Below are positions 30,425 to 37,840 of a stretch of DNA of 40,514 nucleotides, in pieces. The position numbers were made by a program, and so were the translations under genes. The notes beneath the pieces were generated by a model. That model did not search any database. It was not told the DNA's origin and saw only the letters and a list, made by a program, of their open reading frames with translations. This stretch comes from a virus. Position 1 is the stretch's first letter. Each line of letters starts with the position of its first letter. Location: positions 1 through 40,514 of IMG/VR virus record IMGVR_UViG_3300037840_000269; one strand, given 5' to 3'.

Positions 30425-31441
30425 ATCTGTGGCATAGGGGGCTTTAAAAGATATGGTCAAGAGCCCATTGACCCGGAGAAGATCGAGGTAATGCTCTGCG
30501 CGCTTCAGACCCGAGGCATCGACGCAACGGGGATTGCGTTGATGAACCCGGATAGGCATCTTTATACGATGAAGGACGACGTGCCTGCGGTGCGGTTTGT
30601 GAGCAGCCCACGGTATAAGGACTTTATCAAAGAGCACTTACACCCGGACACGCTGAGCGTGATCGTGCATACGCGCGCGGCAACCGACTCTGGTTATGGC
30701 GTCAGCAAGGGTAACCCGAGAAACCTAGAAAACAACCACCCTTTGTTTAAAGGGCAAGCCGCGATTGTGCACAATGGGATTATCTCGAATCATCAGTCGT
30801 TGTTCGAGGAACTCAAGCTTGAGCGGGGTGCGGATACGGATTCGGATATTATCCGCGCGATCGTGGACTCGGAGGGCCTGACGAACAAGGCGACTATTCG
30901 GCGGCTGGCGCGCTGTTGGGGAAGCATGGCAGTGCTTGCGCTAGACCCCAGGCAACCGGAGCACTTGCTTATGGTGCGAAGCGGGAGTCCGCTTGTGCTA
31001 TATGCGTGCAAAGAGCCGATAGATCAACTGGTCTTTGCCAGTACGAAGGAGGTTCTCAGCAAGACCATGCGACCTTGGTTCGAGAAGTGGGGCGTATGGT
31101 TCCAAGCGCCGCGCACAGATGGTGGTTATCTGACGATGCGCGACAACACCGCGTGGCTTTGGGGACCGAGGGGCCTCGAATGGCATGATGAGTGTCGTAC
31201 GAGTAACGGGTATACAGAGCCTAATCGCCGCGTGCACGAGGACTATGCGGCTCGACAGAAGCGCTGGGATGAGGCTGTGCGCCCAAAAGACAACGCCACC
31301 ATCCTAAAGGGCGCTAAGATCATCCGGGTCCAGTGCGAGGATGGCCACTGGAATAGGTTTGATAACGGCGTTATGCAGATTGAACTTGTGAGGTTCCGCT
31401 GTGGGGCTAAGGGGTGCAAAAAGCAACTGAAGGGGGTTTAG
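30425..31441 (+). CDS. Class II glutamine amidotransferase, ATC start
   Basis: Read from ATC at 30425, the protein begins (M)CGIGGFKRYGQEP, which gives the Ntn-hydrolase N-terminal nucleophile Cys2. Further class II motifs: LQTRGIDATGIAL, HTRAATDSG, NNHPLFKG, VHNGIISNHQSLFEELK, TDSDIIRA. It hydrolyses glutamine and supplies ammonia. AGGAGGG lies seven bases upstream of ATC. The next ATG (30491) would remove 22 residues, including the nucleophile. Downstream are the ATP-grasp and amidoligase genes, likely acceptors for the ammonia or the amide product. Confidence 0.9.
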   Translation: MCGIGGFKRYGQEPIDPEKIEVMLCALQTRGIDATGIALMNPDRHLYTMKDDVPAVRFVSSPRYKDFIKEHLHPDTLSVIVHTRAATDSGYGVSKGNPRNLENNHPLFKGQAAIVHNGIISNHQSLFEELKLERGADTDSDIIRAIVDSEGLTNKATIRRLARCWGSMAVLALDPRQPEHLLMVRSGSPLVLYACKEPIDQLVFASTKEVLSKTMRPWFEKWGVWFQAPRTDGGYLTMRDNTAWLWGPRGLEWHDECRTSNGYTEPNRRVHEDYAARQKRWDEAVRPKDNATILKGAKIIRVQCEDGHWNRFDNGVMQIELVRFRCGAKGCKKQLKGV

Positions 31442-31442
31442 G

Positions 31443-32183
31443 GTGATTACGCTACACGTCGCTAACGGCTGTGGCCCAACGGGCCGGGTATTAGAGAAAT
31501 TGCTAACTGACCAAGGCGTCAAGCTAGGCCCAAATGGTGATGGCCATGTGTGTTGGGGCGTCGGTGTGGACGCCGGGAAGCCCACGCTAAACGGCAGACT
31601 CGCCCGTACCAAGCTCGGCGAGTTACAGACGCTTAGCAAAGCCGGGGTACAAACCGTAGCCTTCTGCACGGGGCTGCCACCGAATTACCCTGCGCTAGCG
31701 CGCATGAACCAACACCACGGAGGCCGTGATATTCGAGTGTGCTTGAACCGCGCGGATGCGGAGCGTGCGCTGCGCGATGGCTTTGGGTTCTTTACGATTT
31801 ATGTGCTTAAACAAACCGAGTACCGCGTGTGGATTTACAGACGCCGACATCTCGGCACATATGAGAAGCGGCTTGAATACCGAGAAAAGTTCAAGCGCAT
31901 CGGAGGAAATTATGCGAACGGTTACGCGTTTCACCTTGTCTCATCAGACCAAGTCCCAAGAGCGGCAGTTGAACTTAGCACGCGCGCAATTACGGCATTA
32001 TCGCTTGACTTTGGAGCGGTTGATGTACTCAATGACAAATCCGGAGCGAGCTTTGTACTCGAAGTCAACACCGCCCCCGGTGTCGAAGGTGACGGTCGCA
32101 CCGTCATCCAAGCGCTCGCGGTAAAGATCGCTAATTGGGAGAAGCGCGGGTATCCTAGACGAAACGGAGACAAAGATGACTAG
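31443..32183 (+). CDS. ATP-grasp ligase, RimK-like (246 aa)
   Basis: GTG at 31443 begins just after the amidotransferase stop. The C-terminal half shows ATP-grasp metal-binding residues: FGAVDVLND (Asp 194 region) and FVLEVNTAPGVEG (Glu 207 and Asn 209), with the mid-region RVWIYRRRHLGTYEKR as the ATP-lid strand. These enzymes form carboxylate-amine bonds. The protein is short and lacks a long N-terminal domain. It is predicted to act with the adjacent amidotransferase and ligases. Confidence 0.8.
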   Translation: MITLHVANGCGPTGRVLEKLLTDQGVKLGPNGDGHVCWGVGVDAGKPTLNGRLARTKLGELQTLSKAGVQTVAFCTGLPPNYPALARMNQHHGGRDIRVCLNRADAERALRDGFGFFTIYVLKQTEYRVWIYRRRHLGTYEKRLEYREKFKRIGGNYANGYAFHLVSSDQVPRAAVELSTRAITALSLDFGAVDVLNDKSGASFVLEVNTAPGVEGDGRTVIQALAVKIANWEKRGYPRRNGDKDD

Positions 32184-32754
32184 ACTTAGATACCTCGCGC
32201 GCGGCCCAAACAGCGTCGCGAAGGGCGCAAAGGCCAAGAAACTGTTGCTAGACGCGCTGGCGAAAGAGTGCCCGAAGTTCTGGGAAGCTCACAAGAACGA
32301 CAAGCGTAACTTGGAGTTCTTTAGGGCTGCGCTGAACGCGCTAGCGGACCACATGGTCAGCAGGTTCAGTATGCACTTTTGGGTCTTCAAGGAGACGCGT
32401 AGCGTCGCGCATTCGCGCAGTTTGTATCATGCGCATTTGAACCAGTATATGAGGAGGCCGAGTTTCGCGCGCCAGGTTATCCCAAGAGAGGGAGCGCCGG
32501 TTCGGCGCCGCGAAGCCCCAAGCCCATGGGCGGCTTTGCAAGCGTTGGAACCCAACGCGGGCGTCCCTCTTCCGCCCGCCATCTACACCTTCCCAGATGG
32601 GACGCACGCTGCTTACAACCAAAATTGGGTTTTTCGTGGTTATATCAATGGCGACGCTTTCCAAGTCGTCTTTCAAGATCAAGAGGGTGTAAACCATGTC
32701 CTTGATGGGCACAACGGCGAAGTACCTGGCTTACAGCCAGGCGCCTTCCGATAA
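32176..32754 (+). CDS. Hypothetical protein in amidoligase cluster (192 aa)
   Basis: ATG at 32176 overlaps the end of the ATP-grasp gene. The N-terminal half is helical and basic (RLRYLARGPNSVAKGAKAKK); the rest has a Pro-rich linker and a compact beta segment (YNQNWVFRGYINGDAFQVVF). It overlaps the sigma gene by 59 bases. Function unknown. Confidence 0.55.
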   Translation: MTRLRYLARGPNSVAKGAKAKKLLLDALAKECPKFWEAHKNDKRNLEFFRAALNALADHMVSRFSMHFWVFKETRSVAHSRSLYHAHLNQYMRRPSFARQVIPREGAPVRRREAPSPWAALQALEPNAGVPLPPAIYTFPDGTHAAYNQNWVFRGYINGDAFQVVFQDQEGVNHVLDGHNGEVPGLQPGAFR

Positions 32755-33229
32755 GACGCTGCTGGCGTTGCAGAAAGTGTTGCGCTGGCATGTGCGGGTC
32801 ATCCTGTGGAGGCTCTTGAACAAAACGCGCCACAACATCGACGAGCTGGTCGAGGATACCGTGACGCACATTTTGGCGAACTTGGAAGCCTTTAAAGGCG
32901 AAAGCAACTTCTCAACCTGGGCCTTTCGAATCGCGCATAATCAGGGCGTTTCATATCTGCGCAAAGCGCACGCTACGTGCAGCATAGATGACTTGGAACT
33001 TGCGTTCCCTGATACAGAGCAAGCGCTGAACGCCCAAATCACCTGTGACCAAATCGAAGCGCTCTTGACGGAGCGCGAAGCTAAGTTATTTCATTGGTTG
33101 CGCGAAGGACTTTCGGCCAAAGACATGGGAGACCAGCTAGGCGTGGGGCGCAAGCATATTGAGCGCTCTTTAGTCAAGCTGAAGGCCAAAATAAGGAGGC
33201 TTTGTGGTGAGGTTAGTGAACAAGTTTGA
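32696..33229 (+). CDS. ECF-type RNA polymerase sigma factor (177 aa)
   Basis: Region 2 (about residues 40-95) includes DELVEDTVTHILANLEAFKG and ESNFSTWAFRIAHNQGVSYL, the ECF core-binding and -10 recognition helices. Region 4 (about 120-170) includes LTEREAKLFHWLREGLSAKD and the HTH DQLGVGRKHIERSLVKLKAK. Regions 1 and 3 are absent, as in ECF factors. The four GGTACC-N15-GCGTCTAAT sites in the window are the likely targets. phiEco32 is known to encode an ECF-type sigma (gp36). ATG at 32696 follows GAGGGTGTAAACC. Confidence 0.85.
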   Translation: MSLMGTTAKYLAYSQAPSDKTLLALQKVLRWHVRVILWRLLNKTRHNIDELVEDTVTHILANLEAFKGESNFSTWAFRIAHNQGVSYLRKAHATCSIDDLELAFPDTEQALNAQITCDQIEALLTEREAKLFHWLREGLSAKDMGDQLGVGRKHIERSLVKLKAKIRRLCGEVSEQV

Positions 33230-33956
33230 AGTCGGCTGTGACCCGGAGTTTGCGGTCTTGGATAAAACGGGCAACTTGGTCGATGTCCAGAACCTAGGTC
33301 ACGAAGGCGTCGTCGGTTACGACCATGGCGGGGACTGCGCGGAGCTACGGCCCGCGCAAGCTCGGGGCTTGTGGACTTTAATAAAGCGTCTTCAAGTGCT
33401 TATTGCGCCGCCTTATCCAAGCTTGAAACCCTTTTACCAGCAGCGCTGGCGCGCAGGCGCTTATTATCGTAGCACGGACGGCGAAACCGTAGCGCTAGGC
33501 GGGCATGTACACTTTAACATCCACCGTAGCCTATTTCCGCCCCTGGCGCTTAGCGCACTGGACCGCGTCACGAATGTCCTTGAGCGCTGCGATATTCTGC
33601 CGCGCGGCGAGTGCGTAGTGCGCCGGACGCAAACCCTATACGGCAAATGGGCACAGATTCGCCATGACACGCCCGATCAGCACGTTGAGTATCGGACTAT
33701 GGCTAGTTGGTTGTTTAGCCCTTGGATCAGCTTTCTGTGCTTGACGCTGGCGAAACTCGCTGTGGTCGATCCGCCGGGTGTGACCTTTAATAATGATTCG
33801 GGTCCGCGCGAGATCATCGAGTTCCTGGAGCGGTTTCGTGGCAAGGACCAAAACGTCGATCGACTGCTCGCGAAGCTTGAGCGTGATAGGACCTGGCTGG
33901 TTGTGAAACCAGACGATGATATAAAGGAGGCATGGGCTAAGCCCTTGGGACGATAG
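33204..33956 (+). CDS. COOH-NH2 ligase type 2, copy 3 (250 aa)
   Basis: A compact version: GCDPEF (residues 11-16), GGDCAELRP (42-50), LGGHVHFN (98-105) and HVEYRTMASWLFSPW near 160. It lacks the long N-terminus of copy 1 and the C-terminal extension of copy 2. GTG at 33204 follows GGAGGCTTT and overlaps the sigma gene by 26 bases. All catalytic-type motifs are intact, so this is not a remnant. Confidence 0.85.
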   Translation: MVRLVNKFEVGCDPEFAVLDKTGNLVDVQNLGHEGVVGYDHGGDCAELRPAQARGLWTLIKRLQVLIAPPYPSLKPFYQQRWRAGAYYRSTDGETVALGGHVHFNIHRSLFPPLALSALDRVTNVLERCDILPRGECVVRRTQTLYGKWAQIRHDTPDQHVEYRTMASWLFSPWISFLCLTLAKLAVVDPPGVTFNNDSGPREIIEFLERFRGKDQNVDRLLAKLERDRTWLVVKPDDDIKEAWAKPLGR

Positions 33957-34562
33957 GTGACGATGATAACTACATGCGGAGACGTTTGTTTTGCGACAGG
34001 GTGGTATCAAAAGGGCCAACCGGATTACAATTTAGGTATGCTTAAAAGCGGAACCCCGGAGTGGTTCGAGGCGTTGGATAAAAAGATAACCCGTCCGTTG
34101 TGTTTTGGGGTGATGGCGCCTGCGAATACAGCGTATACGAACTGCCTTCAACCAAAAGACATCGAACCCTTCGGCTGGGAGTCCTTCGCGTGGAAAGAGT
34201 CCACGCATACGGACAAAACCTATGTCCAGTTTGTGGTGCGCAGGCTAGATAGGCCGGATATCCCGAAGGGCAAGCTAACTGCGCGGGATGGATTACCAGG
34301 CCTGGGCTGCTCGGCGTTTCTACTTGATATCCCCAAGCCAAGGGGCAACATAACCCTACCTGAAGGACTCACGCGTAATGTAGGCACAGCGGTTGACAAT
34401 AGCGCAATCCTCACGCTAGTGCGTGCCGCGCGCCCTATGGCCAAGGCGACGCTTGCGAAGCTGCGCGAAGCCGGGTTCAAGTTGATCGCGCGCTTAAACA
34501 ACAACTCTTACTTCGTTCGAGGTTACTGGGGAATGGGCTCTGTCGCGGAATGCAAATACTAG
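33957..34562 (+). CDS. Hypothetical protein in amidoligase cluster (201 aa)
   Basis: GTG at 33957 directly abuts the ligase stop. It has a mixed alpha-beta pattern with no named motif: WFEALDKKITRPLCFGVMAP, then QFVVRRLDRPDIPKG, ending in LAKLREAGFKLIARLNNNSY, which resembles the closing LxxxGF segment of GNAT-like proteins. A modification-acceptor or transferase role is possible. Confidence 0.55.
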   Translation: MTMITTCGDVCFATGWYQKGQPDYNLGMLKSGTPEWFEALDKKITRPLCFGVMAPANTAYTNCLQPKDIEPFGWESFAWKESTHTDKTYVQFVVRRLDRPDIPKGKLTARDGLPGLGCSAFLLDIPKPRGNITLPEGLTRNVGTAVDNSAILTLVRAARPMAKATLAKLREAGFKLIARLNNNSYFVRGYWGMGSVAECKY

Positions 34563-34571
34563 GAGACTAAA

Positions 34572-35009
34572 ATGAACAGCAGTCGGTTTAATAAGAAGCT
34601 GTGCGTGATTGGTTATTTTGAGTGCGAAAGCGCTGCTCAAATCAAGGACTTCGCCGAGCGCCAACAGTATCCATATGTCGCGGCTACTACGGCGAGTTGG
34701 CAAGGTGACGAAGAGAAGGCTTTGCTAAAAGCCGGGTTCACCCCGATAACCTGGGGAGACCGCTGTAACGGAAACGGCTACTGCCAACTATGGCTCTTTG
34801 AAAACAAGAACCCGAAGCCCGAAGTCCCTAAGCATCCTTGGGAAATCGGCGGCATTAACGTCACGCGTGACACTCACTGTTGTGGCATTCGCCTCGTGCG
34901 TGGTACGCACGTGTTCCGCCACGTTGGAACCCACGCACGCATACCCCGTCGCTTTGTCCCTGGTCGGGGCGGCTGGTCTGTTTTGGGCAAGCGCGGAATG
35001 CATCCTTGA
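34572..35009 (+). CDS. Hypothetical protein with LxxAGF-type tail module (145 aa)
   Basis: ATG at 34572 follows TAGGAGACTAAA. The first 80 residues contain LLKAGFTPITWGDRCNGNGY and QLWLFENKNP, like the terminal strands of GNAT-family phage proteins. The remainder is Cys/His-rich and basic (TRDTHCCGIRLVRGTHVFRH). It is the last gene before the tRNA-like element. Confidence 0.5.
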   Translation: MNSSRFNKKLCVIGYFECESAAQIKDFAERQQYPYVAATTASWQGDEEKALLKAGFTPITWGDRCNGNGYCQLWLFENKNPKPEVPKHPWEIGGINVTRDTHCCGIRLVRGTHVFRHVGTHARIPRRFVPGRGGWSVLGKRGMHP

Positions 35010-35012
35010 CTA

Positions 35013-35093
35013 GGGGCCTTATAGCTCAACGGTAGAGCGCCACAGGGTTAATGTGGAGGTAAACGGTAGGTTCGACTCCTCACCAAGGCCCCG
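35013..35093 (+). tRNA. Aberrant tRNA-Asn-like gene (anticodon GTT)
   Basis: The acceptor stem GGGGCCT/AGGCCCC is perfect over seven pairs. The D stem is GCTC/GAGC (35024-35038), and the anticodon stem CCACA/TGTGG (35040-35056) encloses loop GGGTTAA with anticodon GTT. A TTCGACT T-loop sits at 35071-35077. Oddities: position 33 is G not T, the T stem is bulged (GGTAGG versus CCTCACC), and the linker before the D stem and the variable region are both longer than usual. No CCA is encoded. It ends two bases before an ECF-type promoter. Confidence 0.6.
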
Positions 35094-35094
35094 A

Positions 35095-35135
35095 GGTACC
35101 AAAATCCCCGCAGTTGCGTCTAATCTATATGAAAG
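35095..35135 (+). promoter_or_regulatory. ECF-type promoter for the recombination genes
   Basis: GGTACC (35095-35100), 15 bases, then GCGTCTAATCTATATGAAAG (35116-35135). The 20-base downstream half is identical to the copy at 38505. The first gene starts at 35142, so the transcript has a very short leader. Confidence 0.85.
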
Positions 35136-35141
35136 GCAAAC

Positions 35142-35402
35142 GTGAAAATACCTCAGTTAAAACAACACACTCCAGTTTACATTTCTTGGGTGGACTCAGT
35201 CACCGAGTCCGGTTGGCAATATGGTTCGCAGCGCGAGAAGAAGAGCCCGCCGAATATTCATAGCGTCGGCTATGTCATTGCCACCAAACGAGATAGTATT
35301 ACGATTGCGCACTCTTTTGACCGGGATAGCGCGCTGGGCTTAGTGACGATCCCTGCGGGCGCCGTGGTTAAGTTGAAGAAAATAAAGCTTGTTAATCGAT
35401 AA
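35142..35402 (+). CDS. Small conserved phage protein (86 aa)
   Basis: GTG at 35142 follows AAGGCAAAC. The pattern VYISWVDSVTESGWQYGS, SVGYVIATKRDSITIAHSFD and VTIPAGAVVKLKKIKL is one I recall from many phage genomes as a compact beta-barrel-like protein of unknown function. It is the first gene after the ECF promoter, coupled to the nuclease gene. Confidence 0.7.
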   Translation: MKIPQLKQHTPVYISWVDSVTESGWQYGSQREKKSPPNIHSVGYVIATKRDSITIAHSFDRDSALGLVTIPAGAVVKLKKIKLVNR

Positions 35403-36201
35403 CTCGCGCGCAAATGCCTTCCGTAAGTGCCCTGATTTCTATAAAGAGCGCTACGTCAACAAGCTAGAACGTAATTGGGGTAACTCCGCAAACTCGCCAT
35501 TCGGCTTCGGCAAGCGCATCCACGAACTACTCGAAGAGCACTTTAAGGCCCTAGGAGGCCTGGCCTACGAACCATATCCCCCCGCAGAGGAACCAACGGA
35601 GTCTGAATGTCAGGCGATGTTTGCCGCTTATTGTGCTCATTATCCCGTGGAGCCTTTTGTTCCTGTGGCTGTGGAGCAAGTATTTCAGGTAGCGATTCCG
35701 GGAACCGCGCACATCTACACCGGCAAATTCGATGCAATCGTGAGGTACCTTGAAGCGCCATATACTAACCAACTCGCTATCCTTGAGCACAAGTCAGAGA
35801 AGCGAAGCGGGGTTAGCAATTTGCCTGAGGCGTGGGCGGCTCGAAGTCAAGTGTCCTTGTATATGTGGGCAGCCGAGCAGCTATACAACGAAAGACCTGC
35901 ACATATCGTGCTCGACGTGCTTCGAAGACAAAGTGAGAAAGGACAAGAACCTTGTTCTTTCTACCGCGATACGCTTGAGCGCACAGCGCAACAATCGGAA
36001 ACGGCCATCGCGGATTTGGTTTATGTTGCTGACCAGATTTCTGAACTTACTGACACAGGCGGTCACTGGCCCCAGAACACCGATCAGTGCATGGTCGGAC
36101 GATGGGCCTGTGACTACTACTCAAAACACATAATCGGTGACACGCCCGAGATGGTCCAGATTTCTTATCGCCCCGCCGAGGAGTACTTAAGTACACTATG
36201 A
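35389..36201 (+). CDS. PD-(D/E)XK nuclease, RecB/Cas4-like (270 aa)
   Basis: The core motifs are FRKCPDFYKERYV (residues 11-23), FDAIVRYL (Asp 115), AILEHKSEK (the ExK at Glu 133 and Lys 135) and QVSLYMWAAEQLY (154-166). Cys 14 and the CMVGRWACDY pair near the C-terminus could ligate an iron-sulphur cluster, as in AddB/Cas4. It likely resects DNA ends for recombination together with the next ATPase. TTG at 35389 is the probable start; an ATC two codons later is another possibility. Confidence 0.8.
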   Translation: MLIDNSRANAFRKCPDFYKERYVNKLERNWGNSANSPFGFGKRIHELLEEHFKALGGLAYEPYPPAEEPTESECQAMFAAYCAHYPVEPFVPVAVEQVFQVAIPGTAHIYTGKFDAIVRYLEAPYTNQLAILEHKSEKRSGVSNLPEAWAARSQVSLYMWAAEQLYNERPAHIVLDVLRRQSEKGQEPCSFYRDTLERTAQQSETAIADLVYVADQISELTDTGGHWPQNTDQCMVGRWACDYYSKHIIGDTPEMVQISYRPAEEYLSTL

Positions 36202-36377
36202 CCCAATTCAAGGTTCAGCTCGAAGTAACTGAAACCCGCAGCCTCATCGTAGACGCCGAGGACAGCGACCAAGCCGAAGACATTGCCGTTCAGATCGTCG
36301 AAAACGACCCGGTCGAAGGCGAGCGCGAAGACCTGGATATACACTATGTCGTTGCGACGCCGGACGATGTCGAGTAA
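36198..36377 (+). CDS. DpnD/PcfM-like small protein (59 aa)
   Basis: ATG at 36198 overlaps the nuclease stop in ATGA. The product (MTQFKVQLEVTETRSLIVDA, then EDSDQAEDIAVQIVE) has the beta-strand plus helix pattern of DpnD/PcfM-type small domains and is very acidic at the end. Its role with the nuclease is unknown. Confidence 0.55.
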   Translation: MTQFKVQLEVTETRSLIVDAEDSDQAEDIAVQIVENDPVEGEREDLDIHYVVATPDDVE

Positions 36378-36379
36378 GC

Positions 36380-36457
36380 ATGGATTACCTGTTCCCGTTT
36401 ATCTTTGTAGTCCTCGTTTGTACCTTCGCAGTACTTTGTATGCCTGACGACCGCTAA
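36380..36457 (+). CDS. 25-aa membrane micropeptide
   Basis: ATG at 36380, three bases after the previous stop. The product (MDYLFPFIFVVLVCTFAVLC plus MPDDR) is one membrane helix. The ribosome binding site is weak, so it depends on coupling. It fills an otherwise empty 90-base gap. Confidence 0.35.
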   Translation: MDYLFPFIFVVLVCTFAVLCMPDDR

Positions 36458-36466
36458 GGAGCCTCA

Positions 36467-37270
36467 TTGAGTTTACAGCCCCGAAACACCAAGGAACTAA
36501 TCTCTCCGGAGAAGCTGAAGTTAAAGTTGTTACTGGTTGCCTTGCCCGGCACGGGGAAGACATCCTTCATTGGAACTGTGCCGAATGTCGGCGTCGCAGC
36601 CTGTGAGACCGGCCATGGTAAGGGCTTGCTTAGCGTCGCGCAGGGAGGGTTAGCTTTCGTTGAGCCTGAGAACTTTAAGGAACTTGAGAGCTTTTGTTCA
36701 GGTGACGTGTTTAAAGACGCTACTGCGCTGGCAGTAGATTCTCTCAGCGCGATGTCCAAGACCTTTATCAAGGACTACGCACTAAGCTTCCCGAGAAAGA
36801 GCGGTCAGACCTTAAAGCGCGCAGCAGGAGTACCGGAGCAAGACGACTATGGGGTCATGGGAGAAGTTACACGAAGATTGCTTGCGAAGTTACTGGCAGT
36901 TGATAAGCACATCATCGTTACATGTACGCTTAAACTGCCTCAAGATGCTAATCCGGAAGAAGGCCGTGAAGCACTGCCGGGTATGCCGGATTTGCCAGGT
37001 CAACTTGCACTTGGCGCTGCTGCTATGTTTGACACCGTCCTTGTCATGCGAACTCGGCCTGTCTTGCGGGACCCCAAAGATGCGAAGAGCCGCTTTAATC
37101 AACGTTATTTCATGACGCAACAGACCGACAAATGGATCGCGAAGTCGCGCATGACCGCCGATGAGAAGCCGATTCTGGCTGATGAGGAAGTGTTTGACTT
37201 GGCCACGGGTCAAGGTTCGTTTAGTTACTTGTTGGATAAAATTCTAAAAGGTTACGCAGTTAAACAATGA
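36467..37270 (+). CDS. RecA-fold ATPase, Sak4-like recombination protein (267 aa)
   Basis: TTG at 36467 follows AAGGAGCCTCA. Walker A ALPGTGKTS (residues 25-33) and Walker B ALAVDSLS (87-94) are intact, with the later segments HIIVTCTLKLPQ and ALPGMPDLPGQLALGAAAMF resembling the AAA_24/Sak4 family that promotes single-strand annealing or strand exchange in phages. It lies downstream of the nuclease and upstream of the SSB-like gene, forming a recombination group. Confidence 0.75.
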   Translation: MSLQPRNTKELISPEKLKLKLLLVALPGTGKTSFIGTVPNVGVAACETGHGKGLLSVAQGGLAFVEPENFKELESFCSGDVFKDATALAVDSLSAMSKTFIKDYALSFPRKSGQTLKRAAGVPEQDDYGVMGEVTRRLLAKLLAVDKHIIVTCTLKLPQDANPEEGREALPGMPDLPGQLALGAAAMFDTVLVMRTRPVLRDPKDAKSRFNQRYFMTQQTDKWIAKSRMTADEKPILADEEVFDLATGQGSFSYLLDKILKGYAVKQ

Positions 37271-37420
37271 ACTGGCTGCCCCGCTTCTCCACGGGGCTTG
37301 CTGTAGGTGCTGGACAGAGGGCTACAAATCCGGGCAACGCCCGCCGACTGCGACCCGGTGGCACAACCTCTAATCTGGCTTAAAGCGTGTACTAACCCCA
37401 CCGCCTACAGCTGACTTCTT
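37271..37420 (+). other. Structured gap, candidate non-coding RNA
   Basis: GCCCCG/CGGGGC forms a first hairpin (about 37279-37298). GCTGTAGG (about 37300-37307) pairs with CCTACAGC (about 37403-37410) to close a domain of about 110 bases. Inside are AGAGG/CCTCT, CCGGG/CCCGG and GGGC-AAC-GCCC helices. There is no ORF of note. The next gene's ATG follows about ten bases past the closing stem and has no clear ribosome binding site. Confidence 0.5.
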
Positions 37421-37831
37421 ATGCTCCTAAAACTAATACTCGCACTACTCGCACCGCTCTATTGCCAGGCGAACCTCGTCTATCATATGCAGACCGCTTG
37501 GGCGCTATCGCTCGATGGCCTAAGCGAAGCCGAAGCCGGGTTCGTCGTTAATGGCGATGAGCCTCAACCCGTCGTCTTGGGCGACATCGGTAAGGTTACT
37601 TTGTCGATTATCCCCGGTACGACCACCGCTATCTTCCACACGCACCCGCATCAAGATTGGGAACCTTCGACTAACGACATGGCTATCGCCAATAAATACG
37701 GCCTAGACATGTATGTTATGACGGCGCGCGGGTTAACGAAGTATGACCCGGATTTACACACGGTTGTAATCGTGCGGCCAGGGCTCGAATGGTTGATGTT
37801 CTGTTCGCAGACTAAAGTTACTTTAAACTAG
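37421..37831 (+). CDS. Secreted JAMM (JAB1/MPN) metalloprotease-like protein (136 aa)
   Basis: A signal peptide (MLLKLILALLAPLYCQA) precedes a compact domain with FHTHPHQDWEPSTND: His 73, His 75, Ser 83 and Asp 86 match the JAMM HxH-x7-S-x2-D zinc site, and Glu 36 or 38 could be the catalytic acid. JAMM proteases cleave isopeptide or peptide bonds, so a periplasmic or surface amide hydrolase is plausible. ATG at 37421. Confidence 0.75.
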   Translation: MLLKLILALLAPLYCQANLVYHMQTAWALSLDGLSEAEAGFVVNGDEPQPVVLGDIGKVTLSIIPGTTTAIFHTHPHQDWEPSTNDMAIANKYGLDMYVMTARGLTKYDPDLHTVVIVRPGLEWLMFCSQTKVTLN

Positions 37832-37840
37832 GAGGGTTGT

